Shown: positions 35,420 to 43,804 of the stretch, piece by piece
How positions within the stretch are numbered: the first letter of the stretch is position 1
How the letters are laid out: every line of letters begins with the position of its first letter
Source: Candidatus Janibacter merdipullorum
GTDB taxonomy: Bacteria > Actinomycetota > Actinomycetes > Actinomycetales > Dermatophilaceae
Reading direction: 5' to 3'
NCBI GenBank assembly: GCA_019116945.1
Contig: DXAR01000004.1
Coordinates: forward strand, 1-43,804
Length of the DNA stretch: 43,804 nucleotides
Program-made: the position numbers and the translations under genes
The notes under the pieces: model-generated
Told to the model about the DNA's origin: nothing
What the model saw: only the letters and a program-made list of their open reading frames with translations
The model's database searches: none

Positions 35420-36412
35420 GTGCCGCCCACGAGCAGGATCAGCAAGGACCAGTTGGAGCGCGCCCGCGTCCTCGTCGCCTCGATCGACCGGGGCTTCGAG
35501 TCCAAGGTCGTCGGCCAGCGGCGGCTGCGCGAGACCCTCCTCATCGGTCTGCTGACGACGGGCCACGTGCTCCTCGAGTCGGTCCCCGGCCTGGCGAAGA
35601 CGACCGCGGCGCACGCGCTGGCCACCGCCATCGGTGGCTCCTTCAAGCGCATCCAGTGCACCCCGGACCTCCTGCCGAGCGACATCGTCGGTACGCAGGT
35701 CTACGACGCGAGCCAGGCCAAGTTCGTCACCCAGCTGGGCCCGGTCCACGCCAACTTCGTCCTCCTCGACGAGATCAACCGCAGTTCGGCGAAGACCCAG
35801 TCGGCGATGCTGGAGGCGATGCAGGAGCGGCAGACCTCGATCGGCGGCCAGGTCTTCAAGGTGCCCGAGCCCTTCCTCGTCCTCGCGACGCAGAACCCCA
35901 TCGAGCAGGAGGGCACCTACGTCCTCCCCGAGGCCCAGCTCGACCGCTTCATGCTCAAGGACCTGCTCGACTACCCGAGCCCCGGTGAGGAGGCCGAGGT
36001 CGTGCGCCGCATCGACTCCGGCGTCTTCGACCAGCCGGACCGCGCGATGATCAGCATCGCCGACGCGCGCGAGCTCCAGGACCTCGCCGCGTCCGTGTAC
36101 CTCGACAAGGCGATCCTCGACTACATCACCTTCCTCGTGTCGGCCACGCGCGCCCCGGCGAAGGTCATGCCGCCGGAGCTGGCCCGCTACGTCGAGATCG
36201 GCGCCAGCCCGCGCGCCTCCATCGCCTTCGCCAAGGCCGCCCGCGCCGCCGCTCTGCTCCAGGGCCGCGGCCACGTCATCCCCGAGGACGTGCGCCACCT
36301 CGCTCACCGGGTGCTCCGCCACCGCGTCCTCCTCACCTACGAGGCCACCGCCGACGACGTGCGGGTCGAGACGATCATCGACGCGATCGTCCGCGGCGTC
36401 CGCACCCCGTAG
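35420..36412 (+). CDS. MoxR family AAA+ ATPase (BatABC-type operon)
   Basis: A 330-aa ATPase; GTG 35420 has GAAGGGGAG upstream. Walker A SVPGLAKTT (54-62), Walker B LLDEINRSSAKTQ, then TQNPIEQEGTYVLPEAQLDRF across two segments, all diagnostic of MoxR. It heads a MoxR-DUF58-VWA-VWA operon resembling Bacteroides bat and other MoxR-VWA operons, in which the ATPase is thought to remodel VWA protein complexes at the membrane. It is a paralogue of the MoxR at 4972, but about a third of the conserved positions differ, so it is not a recent copy. Confidence 0.95.
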   Translation: MPPTSRISKDQLERARVLVASIDRGFESKVVGQRRLRETLLIGLLTTGHVLLESVPGLAKTTAAHALATAIGGSFKRIQCTPDLLPSDIVGTQVYDASQAKFVTQLGPVHANFVLLDEINRSSAKTQSAMLEAMQERQTSIGGQVFKVPEPFLVLATQNPIEQEGTYVLPEAQLDRFMLKDLLDYPSPGEEAEVVRRIDSGVFDQPDRAMISIADARELQDLAASVYLDKAILDYITFLVSATRAPAKVMPPELARYVEIGASPRASIAFAKAARAAALLQGRGHVIPEDVRHLAHRVLRHRVLLTYEATADDVRVETIIDAIVRGVRTP

Positions 36413-36418
36413 GACGCC

Positions 36419-37303
36419 ATGACCTCCCTCGTGAACAAGGTCAAGGGCAAGCTGTCGATCCACGTCCGACGCCGGTCGGTCGCGCTGCTCGACGGCGGGT
36501 ACGCCTCTGTCCACAAGGGCCGGTCGATGGACTTCGACGACCTCCGCGAGTACGCGGTCGGCGACGACATCCGGGACATCGACTGGCGGGCCTCGGCCCG
36601 GCACGGCTCGATGCTCATCAAGCGCTACGTGGCCGAGCGCCACTTCTCGCTCATCATCGTCATGCCCGCGGGGCGGGAGATGTCCGCGCTCGCGGCCGGC
36701 GGCGAGCCCAAGCGGGATGTCGCCGTCATGGCGGCCGGCGTCCTCGGCTGGCTCGCCGTCCGGCACGGAGACGACGTCTCCATGGTCGTCCGCGGCCCGG
36801 ACAAGATCCACGCGACCCGCTCGCGGTCCTCCGAGGGGCACCTCGAGCTCCTCCTCCAGGAGGTCGTCGCCCGCTCCCAGCCGGACTCACCCCCTTCGGA
36901 CCTGCCGGAGCTCCTCCGCCACGTCGGCCGCACGGTCAAGGGCCGCAAGGTCCTGCTCATCGTCGCCGACGACGGGGTCGACGCCCCGGCCGTGGAGGAC
37001 GCCCTGCGGACCCTCCGCCTGCGGCACGAGGTGCTGTGGGTGGATGTCGCCGACCTCGACCCGCTCGGGGTGTCGCCGACGCAGCAGGTCCGTGACGTCA
37101 CGACCGAGCGGGCGCTCCCCGACCTCCTCGTCGAGGACCGCCAGCTGGCCACCGAGTTCGGGGCGGCGGAGAACCAGCGGCGCGCCGACGTCGCGACGAT
37201 GCTGCGCCGGACCGATGTCTCCGCCGCACGGGTCGGCCACACCGACGAGGTCGTGCCGATGATCGTGCGGATGCTCGAGAAGAGGCGCCGTCGTGGACGC
37301 TGA
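36419..37303 (+). CDS. DUF58 domain protein
   Basis: A 294-aa soluble protein with no membrane helix, of usual length for stand-alone DUF58. The hallmark DFDDLREYAVGDDIRDIDW (about 39-57) and RASARHGSMLIKRYVAER are clear. The following VWA strand reads SLIIVMPAGREM, where a MIDAS would have D-x-S-x-S, so metal binding is probably lost. Partner of the MoxR just upstream (6 nt gap). The next gene overlaps its last 11 nt. Confidence 0.94.
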   Translation: MTSLVNKVKGKLSIHVRRRSVALLDGGYASVHKGRSMDFDDLREYAVGDDIRDIDWRASARHGSMLIKRYVAERHFSLIIVMPAGREMSALAAGGEPKRDVAVMAAGVLGWLAVRHGDDVSMVVRGPDKIHATRSRSSEGHLELLLQEVVARSQPDSPPSDLPELLRHVGRTVKGRKVLLIVADDGVDAPAVEDALRTLRLRHEVLWVDVADLDPLGVSPTQQVRDVTTERALPDLLVEDRQLATEFGAAENQRRADVATMLRRTDVSAARVGHTDEVVPMIVRMLEKRRRRGR

Positions 37304-37766
37304 CCCCATCTACCTCCCGCCCCAGGACTACTCGGTCATCTGGCCGGTCCTCGGCGGCTTCATCCTCTTCGCCCTCCTCATCTGGGCCCTGTCCATCTGG
37401 ATGATGACCCGGCCCCCGGAGGGCGAGGACGGCTCCGCCCCCCTTCCGCCGCAGGCGTTGGCCAAGTTGCGCCGGGACGCACTCGCTCGGGTCGATGCGA
37501 TCGAGGCCGAGGTCACCTCCGGCTCCATGCCCGCGCGCAGGGGGCACCACGAGCTGTCGAAGGTCGTCCGCGGATTCGTGAGCAGGGCCAGCGGGCTGGA
37601 GGCGGACACGATGACCGCGGCCGACCTGCGTCAGCGCGGCCCGGCCCACCTGGCCGCCGTCATCGAGGAGTACTACCCGCGCCAGTTCGGGATCGAGGAG
37701 GCCGGGCGTCCGACCATCGGCCGGTCCGCTACCGCCGCGCGTGAGGTCGTCGGGGGGTGGTCGTGA
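37293..37766 (+). CDS. Small membrane protein of the MoxR/VWA operon (DUF4381-like position)
   Basis: A 157-aa protein starting at GTG 37293, overlapping the DUF58 stop by 11 nt. One membrane helix (about 14-36), then a cytosolic helical region. The place between DUF58 and BatA, the size and the topology match DUF4381-type proteins of other MoxR operons, but the sequence likeness is modest. Role unknown; probably part of the membrane complex. Confidence 0.85.
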   Translation: MDADPIYLPPQDYSVIWPVLGGFILFALLIWALSIWMMTRPPEGEDGSAPLPPQALAKLRRDALARVDAIEAEVTSGSMPARRGHHELSKVVRGFVSRASGLEADTMTAADLRQRGPAHLAAVIEEYYPRQFGIEEAGRPTIGRSATAAREVVGGWS

Positions 37767-38749
37767 TGAATCTCGCCTGGTGGTGGATGCCGCTCGTCCT
37801 CATCCCCGTCGTCCTCGTCATCGCCGGCCTCGGCTGGTGGCTGGCCGGTCGCGAGTCGGCGAAGGGGGACTCGGTGCCCGTTGCGCACACGCGCCGCCTG
37901 ACGCGTCTGCCCGCCTACCGGGCGGCGCTCGGTCGCCAGCAGATGCGGCTCGTCGGCCTCGCCGTCATCGTCGGGGTCACCCTCCTGCCGCTGACGATCG
38001 CCGCCGCGCGGCCGGGCACCGAGCAGACGATCGACCCGGAGAAGCGCAACCGCGACATCATGCTCTGCCTCGACGTCTCGGGCTCGATGTTTGCCACCGA
38101 CCGGGCGGTGCTCAACAACTTCTCGGAGATCGTCAAGAACTTCGAGGGCGAGCGCATCGGGCTCATGCTCTTCAACAACCAGACGGTCACGGCCTTCCCC
38201 CTCACCGACGACTACGAGCTCGTCTCCGAGCAGCTCGAGGGCTACGCCGACGGGTTCTCGTACTACAGCGACAGCGAGTACGACCCGGTCACGGGCACCG
38301 CCAACCCGCGGATCCCGGCGAGCTCCCTCGTCGGGGACGGGCTGGCCAGCTGCGTGCAGGGCTTCGACCACGCCGACGAGGAGCGCCCCCGCGCGGTCAT
38401 CCTCGGCTCGGACAACGAGGTGCACGGGTCCGGTGTCTACACCCTCGGTGAGGCCGCCGACCTCGCGAAGGAGAACAACGTGCGCGTCTACGCGCTCAAC
38501 CCCATGGCGCAGGGCAGCAACCACGCCCAGCTCTCGGAGGCCACCGAGCGCACCGGTGGCCGCGCCTGGGCCCTCGACTCCTCCGGGTCCACGGAGGACG
38601 TGACCGAGAGCATCGAGGAGCTCGAGACGGCCCGGCTGCCCGACGTGGCGCCGGTGCACGTGCGCACCGACCTGCCGACGGTGCCGATGGTGCTCGCGCT
38701 GCTGGGGCTCCTCTGCCTCTACCCGCTCCTGTGGTGGTGGCGTCGATGA
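37766..38749 (+). CDS. BatA-like VWA domain membrane protein
   Basis: A 327-aa protein; I chose ATG 37766 (stop/start TGATG, GGGGGGTGG upstream) over GTGs at 37757 and 37763. Two N-terminal helices, a VWA domain with intact MIDAS DVSGSM (about 94-99), and a C-terminal helix followed by RR. The topology places the VWA domain outside or in a periplasm-like space, as BatA is drawn. Likely works with the next VWA protein and is remodelled by MoxR. Confidence 0.93.
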   Translation: MNLAWWWMPLVLIPVVLVIAGLGWWLAGRESAKGDSVPVAHTRRLTRLPAYRAALGRQQMRLVGLAVIVGVTLLPLTIAAARPGTEQTIDPEKRNRDIMLCLDVSGSMFATDRAVLNNFSEIVKNFEGERIGLMLFNNQTVTAFPLTDDYELVSEQLEGYADGFSYYSDSEYDPVTGTANPRIPASSLVGDGLASCVQGFDHADEERPRAVILGSDNEVHGSGVYTLGEAADLAKENNVRVYALNPMAQGSNHAQLSEATERTGGRAWALDSSGSTEDVTESIEELETARLPDVAPVHVRTDLPTVPMVLALLGLLCLYPLLWWWRR

Positions 38750-39720
38750 GCCTCCACCCCGTCATCCCGTGGCCCTTCGTCGTCATCGTCGGGCTCCTCC
38801 TCGTCGGCTTCACGACGTGGCGGCTCATCGCCGACGAGCGTCGGCGAGGGCGGTGGGCGCTGCGCCTCGGGACGAGCCTCGTCATGGTCATCGCCCTGCT
38901 CGGGCCGGCCGTCAACGGCGGCATCGCCAAGCAGGCTGCCTCGGACGTCAACGTCTTCTTCGTCGTCGACACGACGACCTCGTCGATGGCCCGGGACTAC
39001 AAGGACGGGCAGACCCGCCTCGAGGGCTACCGCGAGGACATCGCGAAGATCCAGGAGGGCATGCCCGGTGCCCGCTTCTCGATCATCACCTTCGACTACG
39101 CCGCCCGCGTGTCGATGCCGCTGACGACCGACACCACTGCCCTCCAGACGGCCGCGGAGAACATGCGCCCGGAGAACTCGCTCTACTCGGGTGGGTCCTC
39201 GATCACCGTCGCCGGAGAGCAGCTGAAGGAGACCCTCGAGGGCGCCCAGGAGCGCACTCCCGACCGGTCACGCGTCGTCTTCTACCTCGGTGACGGCGAG
39301 CAGACCTCATCGGAGGAGCCGGCCCCCTTCGACCTCGGGGACGACCTCGTCGACGGTGGCGCGGTGCTCGGGTACGGCACCGAGGAGGGCGGCAAGATGG
39401 CCACGACCCGGGGTGACGGGTCGACCGGCGACGACGTCACCGATGCCCAGGGCAACCCGGGCGTGAGCACGATCGACGAGGACAACCTCGAGGACCTCGC
39501 CGAGCAGCTGGGGGTTCCTTACACCCACCGCGAGGGTGGGGACATCGGACCGGCGCTCGAGGAGGCCGACCCCGGCACGACGAAGGATGCCGAGGGGGCG
39601 GAGATCGAGATCTACACCTCGGTCGTCTGGGTCTTCGCGGTGCTCCTCACGCTGCTGCTGGCGATCGACCTGCTCTTCATCACCCGCGAGATCGGCCGAC
39701 TCAGGAGGGCCACACCGTGA
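38746..39720 (+). CDS. BatB-like VWA domain membrane protein
   Basis: A 324-aa protein overlapping the previous stop by ATGA. Two N-terminal helices flank a short loop, then a VWA domain with MIDAS-like DTTTSSMARD, Thr replacing the first Ser, and LGDGEQT as a later metal-loop candidate. The C-terminal membrane helix is followed by a basic end. The arrangement mirrors BatA, and the two probably form a pair. Overlaps the next start by GTGA. Confidence 0.93.
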   Translation: MSLHPVIPWPFVVIVGLLLVGFTTWRLIADERRRGRWALRLGTSLVMVIALLGPAVNGGIAKQAASDVNVFFVVDTTTSSMARDYKDGQTRLEGYREDIAKIQEGMPGARFSIITFDYAARVSMPLTTDTTALQTAAENMRPENSLYSGGSSITVAGEQLKETLEGAQERTPDRSRVVFYLGDGEQTSSEEPAPFDLGDDLVDGGAVLGYGTEEGGKMATTRGDGSTGDDVTDAQGNPGVSTIDEDNLEDLAEQLGVPYTHREGGDIGPALEEADPGTTKDAEGAEIEIYTSVVWVFAVLLTLLLAIDLLFITREIGRLRRATP

Positions 39721-40466
39721 GCGCACCCCTCGAGCCCCGACTCCGCCGCCGACGGCGCCTCATCTGGGCGTCGATCCTCCCGGCGATCGTCCTCGTCGTC
39801 CTCGCCGTCCGCTTCCTCACCCTCCCGGTGTACATCGGCTCGGCCCAGGACGCCCACAGCACCGACGACGGCAAGGGCATGGTCTCGGCCGCGGACAAGC
39901 TGCACATCCTCAACATCGTCGAGCGGTGGCGCGCCCCCTTCGTCGAGGGGACCGGCAAGTCCGTCTCCGGTGACCTCGAGGGGGGACGGACCGACCTCGA
40001 GCTCGCGCTCGAGCGCACCGATGACCCCCAGGACGACTGCACGGTCCGCACCAACCTCGTCCTCACGATCTCCGAGCAGGCGACGAAGGCCGAGAAGGAC
40101 GGCGACGACAAGGCCAAGAAGTCCTTCGCCGACGAGGGCCTCAAGCTCATCGAGGAGGGCCCCGAGGGCTGCCTCGACGGGCAGGACGACGGCAACGGCG
40201 GTGACGCCGGCCGCAAGCAGCAGGAGGCCAAGGAGCAGCTCGAGGAGCAGGCCGGCAAGGCCAAGAAGGACGACGGCGGCGAGGACAAGGACGACAAGAA
40301 CAAGGACAAGGACAGCGACTCGGGCCAGTCCGGCGAGAAGAAGGACCCGAAGCAGAAGGAGCTCGAGGAGCGGAACAAGCAGGGCCAGTCGGAGTCCGAG
40401 GACCGGAAGCGGCAGAAGGAGGCCGATAACGAGGGCAACCCCGGGGGCGTCGACAAGCCCTGGTGA
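39717..40466 (+). CDS. BatC-like membrane protein with highly charged C-terminal tail
   Basis: A 249-aa protein at GTG 39717. A basic N-terminus, one membrane helix (about 15-36), a helical region with two cysteines that could be a degenerate TPR, and from about residue 150 a disordered tail made almost wholly of Lys, Asp, Glu, Gln and Gly. In bat operons a TPR protein (BatC) takes this place. The tail is probably extracytoplasmic and may bind wall polymers or cations; that is inference. Last gene of the operon. Confidence 0.88.
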   Translation: MSAPLEPRLRRRRRLIWASILPAIVLVVLAVRFLTLPVYIGSAQDAHSTDDGKGMVSAADKLHILNIVERWRAPFVEGTGKSVSGDLEGGRTDLELALERTDDPQDDCTVRTNLVLTISEQATKAEKDGDDKAKKSFADEGLKLIEEGPEGCLDGQDDGNGGDAGRKQQEAKEQLEEQAGKAKKDDGGEDKDDKNKDKDSDSGQSGEKKDPKQKELEERNKQGQSESEDRKRQKEADNEGNPGGVDKPW

Positions 40467-40497
40467 CGGGCCCGAAGGGGGAGGGGGAGCTCCCCGG

Positions 40498-41238
40498 TCA
40501 GCGCTCGTCGAGCATGAGGTCGATCGTGTAGTCCTCGGCCCGGTAGGCGTGGTCGCCGAACTCGATCGCGGCGCCCGCGGCGTCGAAGGCCATCCGGGTC
40601 ATCGTCAGCACGGGCTGGCCGGTGCGGAGCCCGAGTGCGCGACGCTCGTCGGCTCGCGGCATCCGGGCCCCGATCGACTGCCGGGCCACGACCGGCTTGA
40701 CCCCCCGGCGGCGGAGCAGCGCGTAGAGACCCTGCTCCTCGAGGTCCTCGCGGCTGATGTCCGCGTGGGCGGGCGGCAGCCAGTTGTGCATGATCGCCAG
40801 GGGCTGGTCGCCCGCAGAGCGCACCCGGAGGAGCGAGAGCATCTCGGTGCCCGGCTCGAGGTCGAGGGCCGCCGCGGCCCGCTCGTCGGTGCTCGTCTCG
40901 AGGGCGAGGACGGTCGTGTGCGGCTCGCGGCCGTCGGCCTCGAGGTCGTCGAAGAGGGAGGAGAGCCGCGCGCGGCGGTGGACCTTGCGGTTGGCGACCG
41001 TCGTCCCCAGCCCGCGACGGCGGACGAGGAGGCCCTGGTCGACCATCTCCTGGATGGCCCGACGGACGGTGGGCCGGGAGAGACCGAGCCGTCCGGCGAG
41101 GGCGACCTCGTTCTCGAAGGGGTCGCCGGGCTCGAGCCGGCCGTCGTCGATCGCGGCGGTCAGCTGCTGGGCGAGCTGGTGGTACAGGGGTACCGGTGAC
41201 TCGCGCTCGATGACGACGTCGAGCTGCATCGCTGACAT
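40498..41238 (-). CDS. GntR/HutC family regulator of inositol catabolism
   Basis: A 246-aa regulator. The N-terminal winged helix has PLYHQLAQQLTAAI and LGLSRPTVRRAIQEMVDQGLL; the C-terminal UTRA domain (about 100-240) binds a small-molecule effector. Start ATG 41238 has no strong ribosome site; ATG 41229 is possible. It is divergent from a putative myo-inositol catabolism operon, with a palindrome between them, so it is probably the repressor released by an inositol intermediate. Confidence 0.93.
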   Translation of the reverse strand: MSAMQLDVVIERESPVPLYHQLAQQLTAAIDDGRLEPGDPFENEVALAGRLGLSRPTVRRAIQEMVDQGLLVRRRGLGTTVANRKVHRRARLSSLFDDLEADGREPHTTVLALETSTDERAAAALDLEPGTEMLSLLRVRSAGDQPLAIMHNWLPPAHADISREDLEEQGLYALLRRRGVKPVVARQSIGARMPRADERRALGLRTGQPVLTMTRMAFDAAGAAIEFGDHAYRAEDYTIDLMLDER

Positions 41239-41267
41239 GCGGGGAGCATACGCGCAGGGGTCCGCCG

Positions 41268-41289
41268 AGGACATACGTAAGTATGTCCT
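41268..41289. promoter_or_regulatory. Perfect palindromic operator of the inositol operon
   Basis: Arms AGGACATAC (41268-41276) and GTATGTCCT (41281-41289) around GTAA. It overlaps the probable -35 of the leftward regulator gene (its -10 candidate TATGCT is at 41250-41245) and lies 9 nt before the -35 of the rightward operon. Size and symmetry fit a GntR/HutC dimer. Confidence 0.75.
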
Positions 41290-41298
41290 GACAAAGTA

Positions 41299-41328
41299 TT
41301 GACATGCCTCTCGCCGGTGGGGGAGAGT
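41299..41328 (+). promoter_or_regulatory. Candidate promoter of the inositol catabolism operon
   Basis: A consensus -35 TTGACA (41299-41304) with an 18-nt spacer to GAGAGT (41323-41328), a weak -10. It lies just downstream of the palindrome at 41268-41289. Confidence 0.5.
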
Positions 41329-41385
41329 GTCCGGCATCACTCGGCAGGGGCACCCCGCCGACCCACGCGAAGGAGCGTCCCGCCC

Positions 41386-42408
41386 ATGCGGATCGGACTC
41401 GTCGGCCTCGGCCGGATCGGCGCCTTCCACGCCGAGACCCTCGTCGGCCTGCCGGCCGTGGAGACCCTCGTCATCACCGACGCCCGCCCCGGTGTGGCGG
41501 ACGAGGTGGCGACGCGGTTGCGCGAGGTCGGTCCGGGGACCACCGTCGAGGTCTGCGACCCCGAGGAGCTCCTCGACGCCGGCATCGACGGCCTCGTCGT
41601 CGCGACGGCGACGAACGGCCACGCCGAGTGGATCCGGCGCGGACTCGAGCGGGGCGTCCCCACCTTCTGCGAGAAGCCCGTCGCCGGCAGCCTCGCCGAG
41701 ACCATCGAGCTCGCCCGCCTCGAGGCGGCGAGTGGGACCCCGGTGCACATCGGTCACCAGCGGCGCTTCGACGAGGGCTTCCGGCGGGCGCGCGAGGCGG
41801 TGGCCTCTGGTGAGCTGGGCTTCGTGCACACGATCCGGGCCAACACCCACGACCAGGCGCCGCCCGCTGCGGAGTTCATCCCCACCTCCGGCGGGATCTT
41901 CCGGGACTGCGGCGTCCACGACTTCGACGCCGTCCGCTTCGTCACGGGCCGGGAGATCGCCTCCGCCTACGCCGTCGGCGCCAACAAGGGAGCCGACTTC
42001 TTCACCGCCGCCGGTGACGTCGACACCGGTGCCGCCGTCCTCACCCTCGACGACGACACCCTCGTGCTCATGTCGACGACGCGCTACAACGGCGGCGGGC
42101 ACGACGTGCGCATGGAGGTCATGGGGGAGAAGGGGACGATCACCGCCGGCCTCGACCACTCGCTCGCGATGACGAGCGCCGAGCCGGACGTCGATTTCCC
42201 ACGGGGACCGCAGAAGTGGTCCTTCATGGAGCGCTTCCTCCCCGCCTACCGGGCCGAGCTCACCGCCTTCTTCGAGGTCGCCGCCGGCCGGGCACCCAGT
42301 CCCTGCACCATCGCCGACGCGCTCGAGGCCTTCCGCACCGCCGAGGCCTGCGAGCTCTCCCGGGCCGAGCGTCGCCCCGTCGCCCTCTCCGAGATCGAAG
42401 GACCCTGA
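41386..42408 (+). CDS. Gfo/Idh/MocA oxidoreductase, probable myo-inositol 2-dehydrogenase
   Basis: A 340-aa NAD-dependent dehydrogenase; ATG 41386 has AAGGAG upstream. The Rossmann loop is GLVGLGRIGAFHAE, followed by the family motif FCEKPVA (catalytic Lys) and GIFRDCGVHDFDAVRF with the H-D active-site pair. In this operon (GntR, IolE-like, IolC-like) it most likely oxidises myo-inositol or scyllo-inositol, as IolG does; other Gfo/Idh members act on different sugars, so the substrate is inferred from context. Confidence 0.93.
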   Translation: MRIGLVGLGRIGAFHAETLVGLPAVETLVITDARPGVADEVATRLREVGPGTTVEVCDPEELLDAGIDGLVVATATNGHAEWIRRGLERGVPTFCEKPVAGSLAETIELARLEAASGTPVHIGHQRRFDEGFRRAREAVASGELGFVHTIRANTHDQAPPAAEFIPTSGGIFRDCGVHDFDAVRFVTGREIASAYAVGANKGADFFTAAGDVDTGAAVLTLDDDTLVLMSTTRYNGGGHDVRMEVMGEKGTITAGLDHSLAMTSAEPDVDFPRGPQKWSFMERFLPAYRAELTAFFEVAAGRAPSPCTIADALEAFRTAEACELSRAERRPVALSEIEGP

Positions 42409-42409
42409 C

Positions 42410-43363
42410 ATGACCGACTCGACGACCGAGCGCACCCCGCTCACCGAGCGCATCGCCGCCGCCCCCATCTCCTGGGGGGTGTGCGAGGTCCCGGGGTGGG
42501 GCTGGCAGCACGAGCCCCCGACGGTGCTCACCCAGATGCGTGAGCTGGGCATCGCCGCGACGGAGTTCGGCCCCGACGGCTTCCTGCCCGACTCGGCGGA
42601 GGGCAAGGCGGCGACCCTCGCCGAGTACGGCCTGGCCGCGGTCGGCCAGTTCGTCCCCGTCGTCCTCCACGACCCCGCCGTCGACCCCCTTCCGGTCGTC
42701 GAGGCGGCGATGGCCGGCCTCGTCGCGGCCCGCGCCACGACCGTCGTCATCGCAGCAGCCACCGGGCAGGAGGGTTATGACGCCCGTCCCGAGCTCGATG
42801 ACGCCGGCTGGTCCACCCTGCTCGGCAACCTCGACCGGATCGCGGACGCCGCTGCGGCACAAGGGCTCACGGCCACGCTCCACCCGCACGTGGGGACGAT
42901 GGTCGAGTCCGGCGAGGAGACCGACCGGGTCCTCGCCGGATCGCGGATCGGGCTCTGCCTCGACACCGGCCACCTCCTCATCGGGGGTGGCGACCCGGTG
43001 CGCGTGGCCGTCGAGCACCCGGACCGGATCGCCCACATGCACCTCAAGGACGTCGACCTCGCCTGGGCCCGCAAGGTCCAGGAGGGAGCGGCGAGCTACA
43101 CCGACGCCGTGGCCGCGGGCATGTACGTCGCGCTCGGGGAGGGGGACGTCGACATCACCGCCATCGTCACCTCGCTCGAGGGAGCCGGCTATGCCGGGTG
43201 GTACGTCCTCGAGCAGGACACGATCCTCGCCGGCGACCCGGAGGACCCCGCCACGCCGAAGGGGGCCGGTGACCCCGTCGCCGACGTGCGGACGTCGATC
43301 GCCCACCTGGGCGAGGTGGCCTCCGGGCTCGCCGGTGCCCGGACCGACGGCGAGGAGGGCTGA
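42410..43363 (+). CDS. Sugar phosphate isomerase/epimerase family TIM barrel, IolE-like
   Basis: A 317-aa protein with the N-terminal PISWGVCEVPGWG pattern of inosose dehydratase relatives. Metal ligands are suggested by ATEFG, LHPHVGTMVE, CLDTGHLL and HMHLKDVD, as in xylose-isomerase-like barrels. It probably dehydrates 2-keto-myo-inositol in the iol pathway. Only one base separates it from the previous stop, indicating one operon. Confidence 0.9.
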   Translation: MTDSTTERTPLTERIAAAPISWGVCEVPGWGWQHEPPTVLTQMRELGIAATEFGPDGFLPDSAEGKAATLAEYGLAAVGQFVPVVLHDPAVDPLPVVEAAMAGLVAARATTVVIAAATGQEGYDARPELDDAGWSTLLGNLDRIADAAAAQGLTATLHPHVGTMVESGEETDRVLAGSRIGLCLDTGHLLIGGGDPVRVAVEHPDRIAHMHLKDVDLAWARKVQEGAASYTDAVAAGMYVALGEGDVDITAIVTSLEGAGYAGWYVLEQDTILAGDPEDPATPKGAGDPVADVRTSIAHLGEVASGLAGARTDGEEG

Positions 43364-43364
43364 C

Positions 43365-43804
43365 GTGCTCGACCTCGTGACGATGGGCCGCACCGGGGTG
43401 GACATCTACCCGCTCGACCACGGGGTGCCGCTCGAGGAGGTGCGGACCTTCGAGAAGTTCCTCGGCGGGTCGGCCACCAACGTCGCCGTCGCGGCCGCGC
43501 GGCACGGGCGGGCCGCCGCGCTCATCACGAAGACCGGCGCGGACGCCTTCGGCCGCTACGTCCGGGCGGAGGCCGAGCGCCTCGGTGTGTCCGGCGACTT
43601 CATCACCCCCATCGAGGGGGAGGGGCCGCCGACGCCGGTGACCTTCTGCGAGGTGCACCCGCCGGACGACTTCCCGTTGTACTTCTACCGGTACCCGACG
43701 GCGCCCGACCTCATGCTCACCGACGACGACCTCCCGCTCGCGGCGATCCGCTCGGCACGAGTCTTCTGGACCACGGTGACCGGGCTCTGCCAGGAGCCCT
43801 CGCG
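43365..43804 (+). CDS. iolC: PfkB family kinase, probable 5-dehydro-2-deoxygluconokinase (3' end outside window)
   Basis: The first 146 residues of a ribokinase-family enzyme. GTG 43365 has GAGGAGGG upstream. It reads LVTMGRTGVDIYP, then KFLGGSATNVAVAAARHG, the N-terminal PfkB sugar-binding motif, and FPLYFYRYPTAPDLML, a stretch characteristic of IolC. It would phosphorylate 2-deoxy-5-keto-D-gluconate. The window ends before the ATP-binding and catalytic motif. Confidence 0.92.
   Translation, partial: MLDLVTMGRTGVDIYPLDHGVPLEEVRTFEKFLGGSATNVAVAAARHGRAAALITKTGADAFGRYVRAEAERLGVSGDFITPIEGEGPPTPVTFCEVHPPDDFPLYFYRYPTAPDLMLTDDDLPLAAIRSARVFWTTVTGLCQEPS

Noticed and set aside
40485-40496. GGGGAGCTCCCC palindrome as a terminator or a fourth copy of the shared element
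   Set aside because: It lacks a loop and a T-run, and does not match ATGGGKASTNCTCCCCA or sit before a gene start.

Overview
The window is very GC-rich (about 70% by eye), tightly packed and rich in GTG starts and 1-4 nt stop/start overlaps. The protein families are those of an actinomycete: a PknB-type kinase with FHA proteins, WXG100 proteins, ino1 beside a PadR regulator, and a ponA - rpsF-ssb-rpsR-rplI block arranged as near the replication origin of Mycobacterium and relatives. I infer a member of the Micrococcales, possibly close to the Intrasporangiaceae, lying fairly near oriC. No rRNA, tRNA, insertion sequence, phage or CRISPR was seen.

Region 1 (1-15013): a rightward operon encoding an FHA protein (cut by the window edge), a transmembrane Ser/Thr kinase, a small membrane protein with the same extracellular domain as the kinase, an FHA-like/winged-helix protein, a membrane-anchored extracytoplasmic protein with an apparent 1-nt frameshift near its 3' end, a MoxR ATPase, a DUF58 protein, a transglutaminase-fold membrane protein without catalytic residues, and a 1470-aa EssC-type FtsK/SpoIIIE ATPase with fused ubiquitin-like and FHA domains. 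A separate promoter then drives two WXG100 genes. EccB, EccD, EccE and MycP are absent, so this looks like a minimal type VII-like secretion system built around phospho-signalling parts.

Region 2 (15030-22841): leftward biotinyl carrier protein, inositol-3-phosphate synthase and PadR regulator; divergent ponA and a polytopic membrane protein; then rpsF-ssb-rpsR-rplI.

Region 3 (22866-33188): a DUF3352 lipoprotein-like membrane protein, a secreted serine hydrolase, a possible SUFU-like protein, a sodium:alanine symporter, a MATE exporter and a heterodimeric ABC exporter whose two halves are degenerate in complementary motifs.

Region 4 (33186-40466): a secreted amidohydrolase-like protein with a discoidin-type domain, then a MoxR-DUF58-(small membrane protein)-VWA-VWA-BatC-like operon.

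Region 5 (40498-43804): a GntR/UTRA regulator divergent from an inositol catabolism operon (Gfo/Idh dehydrogenase, IolE-like TIM barrel, IolC-like kinase, cut by the window end).

The most notable new observation is one promoter architecture used three times: a near-palindromic element ATGGGKASTNCTCCCCA whose first base lies exactly 40 nt upstream of a TAnnnT -10 box, before the WXG100 pair, the DUF3352 gene and the second MoxR operon. It predicts a small regulon tying these envelope and secretion genes to one regulator, probably an activator.
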